Shown: piece by piece, positions 1-7,727 of the stretch
Layout: each line of letters begins with the position of its first letter
How positions within the stretch are numbered: position 1 is the stretch's first letter
Notes under the pieces: generated by a model
Told to the model about the DNA's origin: nothing
The model's input: only the letters and a program-made list of their open reading frames with translations
The model's database searches: none
Assembly (NCBI GenBank): GCA_028292435.1
Contig: JAQGMI010000170.1
Location: 1 to 64,000, forward strand
Reading direction: 5' to 3'
DNA from: Betaproteobacteria bacterium
GTDB lineage: Bacteria; Pseudomonadota; Gammaproteobacteria; Burkholderiales; SG8-41
Length of the DNA: 64,000 nt
Position numbers and translations under genes: made by a program

Positions 1-870
1 GCGTATCAGCTGCAACTCGTCGACGGCAAGGACGATTTACCCAACGCCGTGGCGACCACTTCGCTCGTTGCCAACTGCGGCCGTCTGCTCGGGCCGGTGA
101 TCGGCGGCGTGTTGATCAGCCGTTACAGCGAAGCGATGTGCTTCCTGATCAACGCGCTCAGCTACGTCGCCGTGCTGATGACCTTCGCATTCATCCGCGT
201 TAAACCGCAGCAACGCGCGGCATCGCATCCGCCGATGTGGCGGGGGCTCGGCGAAGGATTTTCCTATGCATGGAACACGCTGCCAATCCGGCTGCTTTTG
301 CTGCTGCTCGCCGGTATAGCGATAACCGCCGCGCCGTACAACACGCTGATGCCGGCGATCGTGCACGAGCTGTTCGCGGGCGCCGCCGAAACACTCGGCT
401 TTCTCGTCGGTGCGGCCGGCATGGGTGCGGTAGCCGGCACGCTGCTGCTCAGCATGCGGCGCAATGTGCGCGGCCTTTTGCGTTTCATCCTGATGGCCGC
501 TTTGAGCCTCGGTGCCGCGTTGATACTGCTGTCGCAGTCGCACTGGCTGCCGGCATCGATCGCGCTGATGAGCGTCATCGGTTTCGGCATGCTGGTCGTC
601 ACCGTCTCGACCAACATGATCCTGCAAACCATCGTCGACGACGATAAGCGCGGCCGCGTGATGAGTTTGTACACCGCGGCATTTCTCGGCGTTGCGCCGA
701 TTGGTGCGCTCATCGCGGGCATGGCGGCCGATCGCATCGGCGCCGCAACCACGGTTGCGATTGGCGGCGTCCTTTGCATGCTGGTCGGCGCCATCATTCT
801 GCGAAAGCTGCCGGCGCTGCGTGCGCATATCCGGCCGATTTATGCAAAACTCGGACTTAACGTCGACTGA
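1..870 (+). CDS. MFS exporter (EntS-like MFS_3 family), 5' end missing
   Basis: The frame is open from base 1, so the N-terminal part lies outside the window and about 289 residues are visible. The visible start matches the inner part of EntS-like major facilitator proteins: an LVD..DDLPNAVA segment followed by N.GRLLGPVIGG, the typical TM4-TM5 region. At least six further hydrophobic helices follow. A conserved RGRVMSLY motif sits near the loop before the last helices. The family exports small molecules such as siderophores or drugs by proton antiport across the inner membrane. The substrate cannot be told from sequence. The stop is 4 bases before the start of the downstream thioesterase gene, suggesting cotranscription. 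Confidence 0.85.
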   Translation, partial: AYQLQLVDGKDDLPNAVATTSLVANCGRLLGPVIGGVLISRYSEAMCFLINALSYVAVLMTFAFIRVKPQQRAASHPPMWRGLGEGFSYAWNTLPIRLLLLLLAGIAITAAPYNTLMPAIVHELFAGAAETLGFLVGAAGMGAVAGTLLLSMRRNVRGLLRFILMAALSLGAALILLSQSHWLPASIALMSVIGFGMLVVTVSTNMILQTIVDDDKRGRVMSLYTAAFLGVAPIGALIAGMAADRIGAATTVAIGGVLCMLVGAIILRKLPALRAHIRPIYAKLGLNVD

Positions 871-874
871 CCCC

Positions 875-1828
875 ATGATAAAAAAATATTCGAATCCCGA
901 CGCGGTCGCGATTCGCCAACAAGTACTGCGCGGAATCGCCGGCAATCGTACGCCGGGACTCCACTTCCCGGGATTTTTCCTCGACACGCGCTGGCAGGAA
1001 GCCGCGGGAAAAGCCGCATGCGTTTCCATCCCCGACGGCGCGCATTGCCGAGACGCCAATGGTGAAATGGATGTCGTGGCGATCGCGGTGCTGGCCGACA
1101 CGGCGCTCGCGACCGCAACGCGCCTCCTGATCGAGCCGGGCGCGCGCCTCGCGACGATCCATATGCAAATCCAGTTTACCGGCGCGCCGGCGACCGGCGA
1201 AGTCAGCGCCGATGCCCGGTTGCTCGGCTTTGGAACGGGCGGCGCGCTCCATCAGTCGCTGACCTCGGCAACGCTCACTGCCAATGGCAAACCGCTGTGT
1301 TACGCGAGCGGCGAGTTTGTCCTGCTCCAGCCGCCGCCGGGCGTCACGCTTGCGCCGCTGCCGTGGCAGCAGGAAATGCCGCCGGCCGACGCGCCGCTTG
1401 ACGAAAGCAAGCTCGACGCGCGCGAGCGCACGATACTCGAAGCGTGCGATGCAGCGCTCGCCAAGTCCTCATCCCACGTTTCGTTCATTCAACAATTTTG
1501 GGGCGGCGTGCCGAAGCGCGCGGCCAATGGCACGACCATGCGGGTTGCGCTCGGACCGCACCTGGGCAATCGCGTCGGTCATTTGCAGGGCGGCATTTCG
1601 TTCGGGATGGCAGCCGCCTGCGCCTGCGCAGCAGTGCCGGAGACGATGATGTTATCCAACATGTCAGCGTGGTATATCGGTCCCGGGCACGGCAAAGCGG
1701 TCACCGTTAAATCGAACGTAGTGCATGCTGGACGTTCGATTGCCGTCGTGCGCACTGAAATCAAAACCGCCGCCGGCGAGCGTGTGCTGGAAGCCGTGAC
1801 CAATCACGTCGCGCGCAAACGCGAGTGA
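875..1828 (+). CDS. PaaI-family double-hotdog acyl-CoA thioesterase-like protein
   Basis: The protein has 317 residues. ATG at 875 is chosen because it lies directly after the stop of the MFS gene and begins the conserved part; an in-frame extension upstream would overlap that gene by 180 bases. Two hotdog-like halves are visible. The second carries GNRVGHLQGGISFGMAAACA, typical of PaaI/TesB-like thioesterases, and ends with a beta-rich VVHAGRSIAVVRTEI segment. Members hydrolyse acyl-CoA thioesters in the cytoplasm. The chain substrate is unknown. Its stop lies one base from the stop of the convergent gene on the other strand, leaving no room for an intergenic terminator. Confidence 0.75.
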   Translation: MIKKYSNPDAVAIRQQVLRGIAGNRTPGLHFPGFFLDTRWQEAAGKAACVSIPDGAHCRDANGEMDVVAIAVLADTALATATRLLIEPGARLATIHMQIQFTGAPATGEVSADARLLGFGTGGALHQSLTSATLTANGKPLCYASGEFVLLQPPPGVTLAPLPWQQEMPPADAPLDESKLDARERTILEACDAALAKSSSHVSFIQQFWGGVPKRAANGTTMRVALGPHLGNRVGHLQGGISFGMAAACACAAVPETMMLSNMSAWYIGPGHGKAVTVKSNVVHAGRSIAVVRTEIKTAAGERVLEAVTNHVARKRE

Positions 1829-1829
1829 G

Positions 1830-3191
1830 TCAGGCTGTGTGGTCGCCCGCGTACTTTAGATACCGCGGGTCAGCGAGCAGATAATCGTAGGCGTGGCCGA
1901 TGTGCCATAAGCAGTTTTGCCGTTCCGCCGGTATCCACGCAACGGCGGGCGGCTCGGCAAAGCGCTCCATCATTTTCAACACGCAGTAAAGCGCCGACTG
2001 GTCAACGAGCCACGCGTCCGGTTCGCGCCGCAGGAAATCGAGCGCGTAGTTTTTCACCGCGGCAAAATAGTGGCGCGCGGCCGGCGTTGGCTGAGCAACG
2101 ATGATATTGGCAATCACGTCAAGCCACGGCGAGTCGGCCGGATCGCGCAGGTTAAGGCCGACATCGGACTTGCGCGCGGCATCGAGCAGTCCGTCGAGTG
2201 CGCGTTCAACGATGAAGTCAACGTCGAGGCTCAGGATCGGGCAGCGGTAGTGATCGAGCCAGTAAGGCAGGTGCACGAGCCGCCCGCAGGCGTAATACGC
2301 TTTGCGCTGTTGCACCGCTTGTTCCGGGAAAGGACAGGTCTCGGTCGTGACGGCGTAGCGTTCGAGGCCGCACTTCCCGAGCAAAGCAGCGACTTCGCCA
2401 ATAATCGACGCGTCCGGATCGTAGATATGCAGATGCAACAAACGATCGTCGCGGCGATTGGTTGCAGCGAACGAGCGGATGAAGGGAAACCCATACTTGC
2501 GCACATACGGCGGATTGCATGAAATAAGCGTCACGTCGCGCACGTCGCCGGCGCGAGCGGCGGACTGCAATGCCGATTGCGGTGCCGACACCGATGCCTC
2601 GGGTCCCGTGATGGCGTCGAATGTTTTGCGGTCGAACGCGACCAGCCGCGAATAGGAAAAACGGCCCGCGAGTTCCCTGGCTTGCTCGAACGCAAGCTGC
2701 GCTTCGTCGAACCGGCCCAGCGCGGCCAGCGTACAGCCCTCACGCATCGGCACCTGATGCTCTTTTGGGTCGACCTTCGCGGCAATCGTCAGCTGCGTGA
2801 GCGCGGCGCCGAACTGGCGCAGCGCGTGCAGTACATAGGCAAGGCTGACGTGCGCGCGGGTAAACGATGGCTTCAACTCGATGGCACCACGCAGGCAATA
2901 CTCGGCCTCCGCGAGCTGGCCGACCTTCCAATAACATACGCCGAGGTTGCCGAGGCTGAAAGGATCGACGCGAATCCTCAGCAGCTTGTCGAATACTTTG
3001 ATCGCTTCGTCCCAGCGCAATTCGTCCAATTCGATATTGCCGAGCCACATCAGCGCATCGACGTCATCGGGAGATTGAATGAGCAACGTCTCGCACAGTG
3101 CGCGCGCGCGAACCTTGTCGCCGGACTCAGATAGCCGTGCAATTTCTGTTAGCGCGGCGTCGTCGGCCCCATCTGACGATTGATCCGCCAC
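1830..3191 (-). CDS. TPR protein fused to a glycosyltransferase-like domain
   Basis: The protein has 453 residues. Residues 1-180 are helical and contain TPR-type repeats (for example MWLGNIELDELRWDEAIKVF and LGNLGVCYWKVGQLAEAEYC). From about 218 a different alpha/beta domain begins (TLISCNPPYVRKYGFPFIRS) and carries a DVD triad at 323-325 in a hydrophobic strand (ILSLDVDFIV). This resembles the metal-binding DxD of nucleotide-sugar transferases with the GT-A fold. No signal peptide is seen. It is probably the last gene of the operon starting at 7651, with only 15 bases separating it from the Bug gene. A glycosyltransferase role is inferred from the fold-like pattern alone; the acceptor is unknown. 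Confidence 0.55.
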   Translation of the reverse strand: MADQSSDGADDAALTEIARLSESGDKVRARALCETLLIQSPDDVDALMWLGNIELDELRWDEAIKVFDKLLRIRVDPFSLGNLGVCYWKVGQLAEAEYCLRGAIELKPSFTRAHVSLAYVLHALRQFGAALTQLTIAAKVDPKEHQVPMREGCTLAALGRFDEAQLAFEQARELAGRFSYSRLVAFDRKTFDAITGPEASVSAPQSALQSAARAGDVRDVTLISCNPPYVRKYGFPFIRSFAATNRRDDRLLHLHIYDPDASIIGEVAALLGKCGLERYAVTTETCPFPEQAVQQRKAYYACGRLVHLPYWLDHYRCPILSLDVDFIVERALDGLLDAARKSDVGLNLRDPADSPWLDVIANIIVAQPTPAARHYFAAVKNYALDFLRREPDAWLVDQSALYCVLKMMERFAEPPAVAWIPAERQNCLWHIGHAYDYLLADPRYLKYAGDHTA

Positions 3192-3206
3192 TAAGCGCCT
3201 CGCGGC

Positions 3207-4178
3207 TTACTCGGCGACGATGCCGGCATTCTTGATGACCTTCGTCCACTGCGTAATCTCGGCGCGGATGAACGCCGCAAATTGCTCAGGCGTACCCGTT
3301 GATGGCTCGGCGCCTTCGCCGGCCAGACGATCGCGAATGTCTGGCGCGCTCATCGTGCGCGCGAGGTCCGAGTTAAGCCGCGCGATCAGGTCGCGCGGCG
3401 TCGCCGCCGGCGCCAGCACACCGTACCACGACGTCACCACATAGCCCGGCACGCCCGCTTCAATCAGCGTCGGCAGTTCGGGCGCCGCGGCAGCGCGCGT
3501 CTGTCCCGTCACGGCGAGCGCGCGAATGCGCGAAGTCTTGATCTGCGGCAGTGCCGCGGTGAGATTGCTGAACATGAGCTGGACCTGGCCGCCGACCAGA
3601 TCGACGAGTGCCGGACCGCTGCCTTTATAAGGAACGTGCACGAGCTTTGTGTTCGTCGCGCTCGCGAACAATTCGCCCGCGAGATGCGTTGCATTGCCGC
3701 TCCCCGCCGAACCGTAGTTGAGCGCACCCGGCTTCGCACGCGCCAGTGCAATCAGCTCTTTGATCGATTTTGCCGGCAACGACGGATGCACGACCACCAC
3801 GTACTGCCCGCTCGTGACCTGGCTCACCGGCGCGAAGTCGCGCACGAGGTCGTAGTTAAGCTTCCGATAAAGGCCGGTATTGATCGCATGCGCAGGCGTG
3901 CCCATGAACAAGGTGTAGCCGTCCGGCGGCGCCTTGGCTGCAAGTTCCGCGCCGAGATTTCCGCCGGCGCCGGCGCGGTTATCGACCACCACTTGCTGAT
4001 TAAGCTGCTCGCCGAGTTTCTGCGCAACGATGCGGGCGACGATATCGACACCACTGCCTGGCGAAGATGCTGCAATCAAGCGCACGGGTTTCGCGGGAAA
4101 GGCTTGCGCCAGCACCGCCGGCGCGGCGGCGGCGAACACAGCGCAGCATGCAATTTTTAAACGCTTTGCGTTGTCCAT
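3207..4178 (-). CDS. Bug/TctC-family tripartite tricarboxylate receptor (first of three)
   Basis: The protein has 323 residues. ATG at 4178 is preferred because GGAGGG lies just upstream and the protein then begins with a signal peptide (KRLKIACCAVFAAAAPAVLAQA, probable cleavage near residue 26). The mature protein has the Bug signature: AKPVRLI, a ligand-binding loop around PGSGVDIVAR, VVDNRAGAGGNLGAE, and LVHVPYKGSGPALVDLVGGQVQLMF. Bug proteins bind organic anions or amides in the periplasm; many are orphans without nearby TctA/TctB membrane subunits, as here. The stop of the preceding Bug gene is 2 bases upstream. The ligand is unknown. Confidence 0.9.
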   Translation of the reverse strand: MDNAKRLKIACCAVFAAAAPAVLAQAFPAKPVRLIAASSPGSGVDIVARIVAQKLGEQLNQQVVVDNRAGAGGNLGAELAAKAPPDGYTLFMGTPAHAINTGLYRKLNYDLVRDFAPVSQVTSGQYVVVVHPSLPAKSIKELIALARAKPGALNYGSAGSGNATHLAGELFASATNTKLVHVPYKGSGPALVDLVGGQVQLMFSNLTAALPQIKTSRIRALAVTGQTRAAAAPELPTLIEAGVPGYVVTSWYGVLAPAATPRDLIARLNSDLARTMSAPDIRDRLAGEGAEPSTGTPEQFAAFIRAEITQWTKVIKNAGIVAE

Positions 4179-4180
4179 CC

Positions 4181-5149
4181 TCAGCCCTCCGGTTTGGCGC
4201 CAGAAGCCTTGACGACCGGCGCCCATTTGGTGATTTCAGTTTTGATGTAGTGGCCGAATGCCGCCGGCGTGCTACCGACGAGTTCGAAACCGACGTACTC
4301 GAGCCGCTCTTTGACGTCGGGCAATTTCAACGCGCGTATGATTTCATCGTGCAGCCGGTTAATGATCGCGAGCGGCGTTTTCGCCGGCGCCAGCACGCCG
4401 TACCACGCCGTCGCTTCAAACTTCGGAAAACCCGATTCGGCAATCGTCGGGAGGTCGGGCACCGCCGGCGAGCGCTTTTCACCGGTGACGGCGAGCGCGC
4501 GCAAGCGGCCGGCCTTGATATGCGGCATGACCGACGACATGCCGCTGACCATCACCTGCACCTGGCCGCCGACGAGATCGACCACCGCCTGGCCGCTGCC
4601 TTTATATGGCACGTGCTGCATGTGTATGCCGGCCGCCAGATTCAACAACTCGCCCGAAAGATGACCGGGACTGGCGACCGCGGCGGAAGCGAAATTGACT
4701 TTCGACGGATGGGCCTTCGCATAGGCGATGAATTCCTGAAAGTTTTTGGCCGGAACCGACGGATGCACGACGAGTATGTTGGGTGCCACCGCAAGTTGCG
4801 TAATCGGGTCGAAGTCCTTGATCGGATCGTATGGTAATTTTGCGTACAAGCTGGGACCAATGGCGAGGTTGGCGATGTAACCGAGCAAAATCGTATAGCC
4901 ATCCGGCGCCGCATGGGCGACGAGATCGGTGCCTATGTTGCCATTGCCTCCGGCGCGATTGTCGACGACGACCTGCTGACCGAGCGCGTCGCTTAATTTG
5001 ATGCTGAGCGTGCGCGCGAGCGTATCGGTGCTGCCGCCGGGCGCAAAGGGAACGATGAAGCGGATTGGCCGCGCAGGATAAGTCTGTGCCTGCGCAGAGG
5101 CTGCCGCGAGCAATGCGCCGGCCAGAATTATTTGGATGAATTTACGCAT
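4181..5149 (-). CDS. Bug/TctC-family tripartite tricarboxylate receptor (second of three)
   Basis: The protein has 322 residues from ATG 5149; an upstream TTG at 5173 would add eight charged residues before the signal peptide and is less likely. The signal peptide is MRKFIQIILAGALLAAASAQA. The canonical loop PFAPGGSTDTLAR, then VVVDNRAGGNGNIGTDLVA and HVPYKGSGQAVVDLVGGQ, are all present. It is clearly paralogous to its two neighbours but not a recent copy, since the sequences differ throughout. It is packed between the other two Bug genes and so is probably translated from the same mRNA. A periplasmic binding role is secure; the ligand is not predictable. Confidence 0.9.
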   Translation of the reverse strand: MRKFIQIILAGALLAAASAQAQTYPARPIRFIVPFAPGGSTDTLARTLSIKLSDALGQQVVVDNRAGGNGNIGTDLVAHAAPDGYTILLGYIANLAIGPSLYAKLPYDPIKDFDPITQLAVAPNILVVHPSVPAKNFQEFIAYAKAHPSKVNFASAAVASPGHLSGELLNLAAGIHMQHVPYKGSGQAVVDLVGGQVQVMVSGMSSVMPHIKAGRLRALAVTGEKRSPAVPDLPTIAESGFPKFEATAWYGVLAPAKTPLAIINRLHDEIIRALKLPDVKERLEYVGFELVGSTPAAFGHYIKTEITKWAPVVKASGAKPEG

Positions 5150-5169
5150 GTCCCTTCTTTCGGTTCTCT

Positions 5170-6198
5170 TCAATCGACTCTGGCGCCGGCATCTTTAATC
5201 AGCTTGCCGAAGCGCGCCGCCTCCGACTTGATGTAGTCGGCGAAGCGCTGCGGCGTGCTGCTCGCCGCCTCAACGCCGAGCGCCGCATAACGCTCGCGCA
5301 CGTCAGCCAGATTGTGGATGCGCACGATTTCGGTATTTAACTTTGCGACGACGTCAGACGGCACGCCTCGCGGCGCCAGTATGCCCCACCAATTGACGAG
5401 CGCGTAGCCGGGCAAGCCAGCTTCGGCGACCGTCGGCAAGTCGACGACGAGCGGCGTGCGTGCTGCACTGGTCACCGCGAGCGCGCGCAGTTTGCCGGAT
5501 TTCGCATGCGGCAGTGCAATCGGCATGTCGGAAAACATGATCTGCACCTGGCCGCCCAGCAAATCGTTCAACGCAAGCACAGTGCCCTTGTATGAGATAT
5601 GCACGATATTAATACCCGCGCCCGACTTGAACATCTCCCCGCCCAGATATGCGAGCGTGCCTGCGCCGCCCGAGCCGAAGTTGAGCGCGCCGGGTTTCGT
5701 TTTCGCGAGCTGGATCAACTCCGCCACCGATTTTGCCGCCAAGCCGGGATTGACGACGAGCAACTGCGGCGCATTGCCGACGAGGCTCAGCGGGACGAAG
5801 TCGCGCAAAGTGTCGTAGCTGAGTTTGCTGAACAGTGCCGGATTGATTGCAAATTGGCTCAGATTGCCGTGCATGAGCGTGTAACCGTCGGCCGGCGCAT
5901 GCATCGCGACTTCGGTGCCGATGATCCCGCTCGCACCCGGTCGGCTATCGACGACGACCTGCTGGCCCCATGCTTCAGTCATTTTCTGGCCGACGATTCG
6001 CGCGAGCGTGTCGGAAGTTCCGCCCGGCGAAAATGGCACGATCATGCGTATCGGCCTGCCCGGATATTGCTGCGCCGCCGCGTGCGCGCAGCACGTTAGC
6101 GCGCAAACCAATGAAGCGAGACGGCCGAAGACGCCGGCTATGTCGCGCGCGCTCAAGGCGGCTAGACTTTTTTGGTCAGACGATCTTCGGCGCGCCAC
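5170..6198 (-). CDS. Bug/TctC-family tripartite tricarboxylate receptor (third of three)
   Basis: Up to 342 residues. The GTG at 6198 has GGGAG close upstream and overlaps the preceding small gene by 37 bases; a TTG at 6156, 5 bases after that gene ends, is an alternative. The hydrophobic export segment is VFGRLASLVCALTCCAHAAA. Bug motifs follow: PFSPGGTSDTLARIV, VVVDSRPGASGIIGTE and HISYKGTVLALNDLLGGQ. It is the first receptor after the nitrile hydratase-like genes, so its ligand may be that enzyme's substrate or product; this is inference from gene order only. Confidence 0.88.
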   Translation of the reverse strand: MARRRSSDQKSLAALSARDIAGVFGRLASLVCALTCCAHAAAQQYPGRPIRMIVPFSPGGTSDTLARIVGQKMTEAWGQQVVVDSRPGASGIIGTEVAMHAPADGYTLMHGNLSQFAINPALFSKLSYDTLRDFVPLSLVGNAPQLLVVNPGLAAKSVAELIQLAKTKPGALNFGSGGAGTLAYLGGEMFKSGAGINIVHISYKGTVLALNDLLGGQVQIMFSDMPIALPHAKSGKLRALAVTSAARTPLVVDLPTVAEAGLPGYALVNWWGILAPRGVPSDVVAKLNTEIVRIHNLADVRERYAALGVEAASSTPQRFADYIKSEAARFGKLIKDAGARVD

Positions 6199-6359
6199 CG
6201 CTCCCAGGCGAACCGCTGATCGGCGCTGATTGTTTCGTCTTCGAGCATGGTGCGCACAAGGGCCGTCACATCCGACTCGTAGCCTTTTTTGCGCCGCTTT
6301 AAACTCCAGCGGTGCCCCGCGGGAAACACCGGCGACTTGAGCAGATCCTTGAATTTCAT
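6162..6359 (-). CDS. small conserved-looking protein between the hydratase and Bug genes
   Basis: The protein has 65 residues from ATG 6359, which has AAAGG six bases upstream; an in-frame start at 6392 would run into the hydratase alpha gene. It is basic at the N-terminus (MKFKDLLKSPVFPAGHRWSL, then KRRKKGYESD) and acidic/helical afterwards (TALVRTMLEDE, RFAWERWRAEDRL). No signal peptide or cysteine is present. The position, 19 bases after the alpha-like subunit, is where cobalt-type nitrile hydratases and thiocyanate hydrolase carry maturation or accessory genes, but I do not recognise the family and the protein is shorter than the known activators. Function unknown; possibly a subunit-assembly or metal-insertion helper. 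Confidence 0.6.
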   Translation of the reverse strand: MKFKDLLKSPVFPAGHRWSLKRRKKGYESDVTALVRTMLEDETISADQRFAWERWRAEDRLTKKV

Positions 6360-6378
6360 GAGGTGCCTTTCGGATGCG

Positions 6379-7062
6379 TCACTTGGCTTCAACCTGGTCG
6401 GGCGCCGTCAAGACGCTGACGCCGATCATCGAATCGCGGGAAATCAGTTGTACCAGTTCGTCTTCGGTGAGGTGTCCGGTATTCGCGGGTCGCGCTGGCA
6501 GCACAATGTAGCGCATGTCCGCAGTCGAATCGACCACGCGTATTTCCACCTCCGGCGGCAGGTGCGTGCCGAATTCGGCAAGGACGGTGCGCGGCTCGCG
6601 CACCACGCGCGCGCGATACTCGGGATTCTTGTACCAAGCGGGCGGGATGCCGAGCACGGCACGCGGATAGCACGAGCATAAAGTGCAGCAGATCAGGTGA
6701 TGACGCGCAGGCGTATTTTCCACGACCGTCAGCTCGGGCGTGAGATTCAGATCGATGCCGAGGAAACTTTCCATGGCCGGCTTCGCATCGGCCAGCAACT
6801 GCGCTTTGTAGGCGGGATTTTTCCAGGCGTGGGCTACTACTTTCGCGCCGAGTTCGGGTGTGCGCGATTCGGTGAGCTCGATCTGCCGCCGCAGGGCGTC
6901 CGCGGTGAAAATATTTTTCTCGATCAGCAATTCACGCAGCGCGCGTTCGAGCAGCGCTGATTCTTCGCTTACGCCGTGCGACTCGTTGACCGGCGCGTGC
7001 GGGTCGTGGCCATCGCCATGTGCGTGGTCGTGATCATGCGGGTGATGATGATCGCCGGACAT
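6379..7062 (-). CDS. nitrile hydratase alpha / thiocyanate hydrolase gamma-like catalytic subunit (Co type)
   Basis: The protein has 227 residues. ATG 7062 overlaps the TGA of the upstream gene by one base, indicating translational coupling. The active-site motif CTLCSC is at residues 126-131, followed by YPRAVLGIPPAWYKNPEYRARVV. In this family the three cysteines bind a non-corrin Co(III), two of them oxidised after translation; the Thr in C-T-L-C is typical of cobalt rather than iron enzymes. The first 22 residues are strikingly His/Asp-rich (HHHPHDHDHAHGDGHDPH), which may bind metal. The reaction is hydration of a nitrile to an amide, or of thiocyanate; three-gene organisation makes both possible. 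Confidence 0.88.
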   Translation of the reverse strand: MSGDHHHPHDHDHAHGDGHDPHAPVNESHGVSEESALLERALRELLIEKNIFTADALRRQIELTESRTPELGAKVVAHAWKNPAYKAQLLADAKPAMESFLGIDLNLTPELTVVENTPARHHLICCTLCSCYPRAVLGIPPAWYKNPEYRARVVREPRTVLAEFGTHLPPEVEIRVVDSTADMRYIVLPARPANTGHLTEDELVQLISRDSMIGVSVLTAPDQVEAK

Positions 7063-7343
7063 CAGTTCACCCGCTCGAGCCAGTGCTGAAAAATATCGGC
7101 TGTGATTACAGTCGCAGCCTGCGGCTCGCCCCATACCTCTTCAAACTCGAAATCGATCTGATAGAGCGGTTGATAGGGCACGCCCAAGCGGTGGTAAGCG
7201 AGTTGTTCCGGATTCGGGTACGCGCCAAACACGCGCGCCACAATGCCGCGTTTGCCGCGCAGATAGTGCGGCGTACGGCAATGCGTCGCGACTTCGGCCG
7301 CGCGGACTTTGACTTTGTCGCCGGCCGCAAATGCAGGCTTCAT
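7062..7343 (-). CDS. nitrile hydratase beta C-terminal domain (SH3-like) as a separate subunit
   Basis: The protein has 93 residues and corresponds to the C-terminal SH3-like half of nitrile hydratase beta: FAAGDKVKVRA, then THCRTPHYLRGKRGIVARV and a final PLYQIDFEFEEVWGE. In thiocyanate hydrolase this half is the separate alpha subunit (ScnA). The start ATG overlaps the preceding gene by 4 bases (ATGA), and the stop overlaps the catalytic subunit start. In the family the domain packs against the cobalt site and contributes to the interface. The split looks like genuine gene organisation, not a frameshift: both halves have their own start, stop and coupled overlap. Confidence 0.85.
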   Translation of the reverse strand: MKPAFAAGDKVKVRAAEVATHCRTPHYLRGKRGIVARVFGAYPNPEQLAYHRLGVPYQPLYQIDFEFEEVWGEPQAATVITADIFQHWLERVN

Positions 7344-7651
7344 GCACGCACTCCGGCTTTGAGCGCGGCAACCTTGCGGCTGATTTCGTCTTCGGTCAGC
7401 AGGCCTTTTTCGACCACCAGCTGACGAATCGCACGCACCCAGCGCTCGTAATAGCCGAGCTCGAAATATTGTTCGCGCGGCAGCGACTCGATCGAGCGGC
7501 GCATGGCGTCAACGGTGTAATAGCCGTGCTGCGGATGCGCAAGCAGCCGCATCATGGCGTCGACTCGCTGGTCGAAAAATGTGCGCTCGTGTTCTTCGAG
7601 TTGTACCGGGCCGGCCGGCTGGCCGCCCAGATCATGTACGCCGCGGGTCAT
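7340..7651 (-). CDS. nitrile hydratase beta N-terminal domain as a separate subunit
   Basis: The protein has 103 residues and starts like nitrile hydratase beta (MTRGVHDLGGQPAGPV), continues with a helical segment (DQRVDAMMRLLAHPQ) and ends with YYERWVRAIRQLVVEKGLLTEDEI, which contains the arginine-bearing helix typical of beta N-termini. In thiocyanate hydrolase the equivalent is ScnB; cobalt-insertion accessory proteins are also homologous to this half, so an accessory role is not fully excluded. It is the first gene of the probable operon running to 1830; 76 bases separate it from the DUF4340 gene upstream on the same strand. Confidence 0.82.
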   Translation of the reverse strand: MTRGVHDLGGQPAGPVQLEEHERTFFDQRVDAMMRLLAHPQHGYYTVDAMRRSIESLPREQYFELGYYERWVRAIRQLVVEKGLLTEDEISRKVAALKAGVRA

Positions 7652-7727
7652 GGCATGGTTATCGATTGAATGCCCGGCCAGTATACCGCAGCGCGGTGTG
7701 CGTCTCGTGCCGCGCGCACGACGCTGG

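Noticed and set aside
37..1101. Long open frame on the minus strand, about 354 codons
   Set aside because: It lies antisense to the MFS exporter and thioesterase genes, has no family-like motif and is rich in His/Arg/Gln as expected of a GC-rich shadow frame.
7062..7651. Frameshifted nitrile hydratase beta gene
   Set aside because: Both halves have their own start and stop with coupled overlaps, and the split point equals the natural ScnB/ScnA boundary, so it is a real two-gene arrangement.
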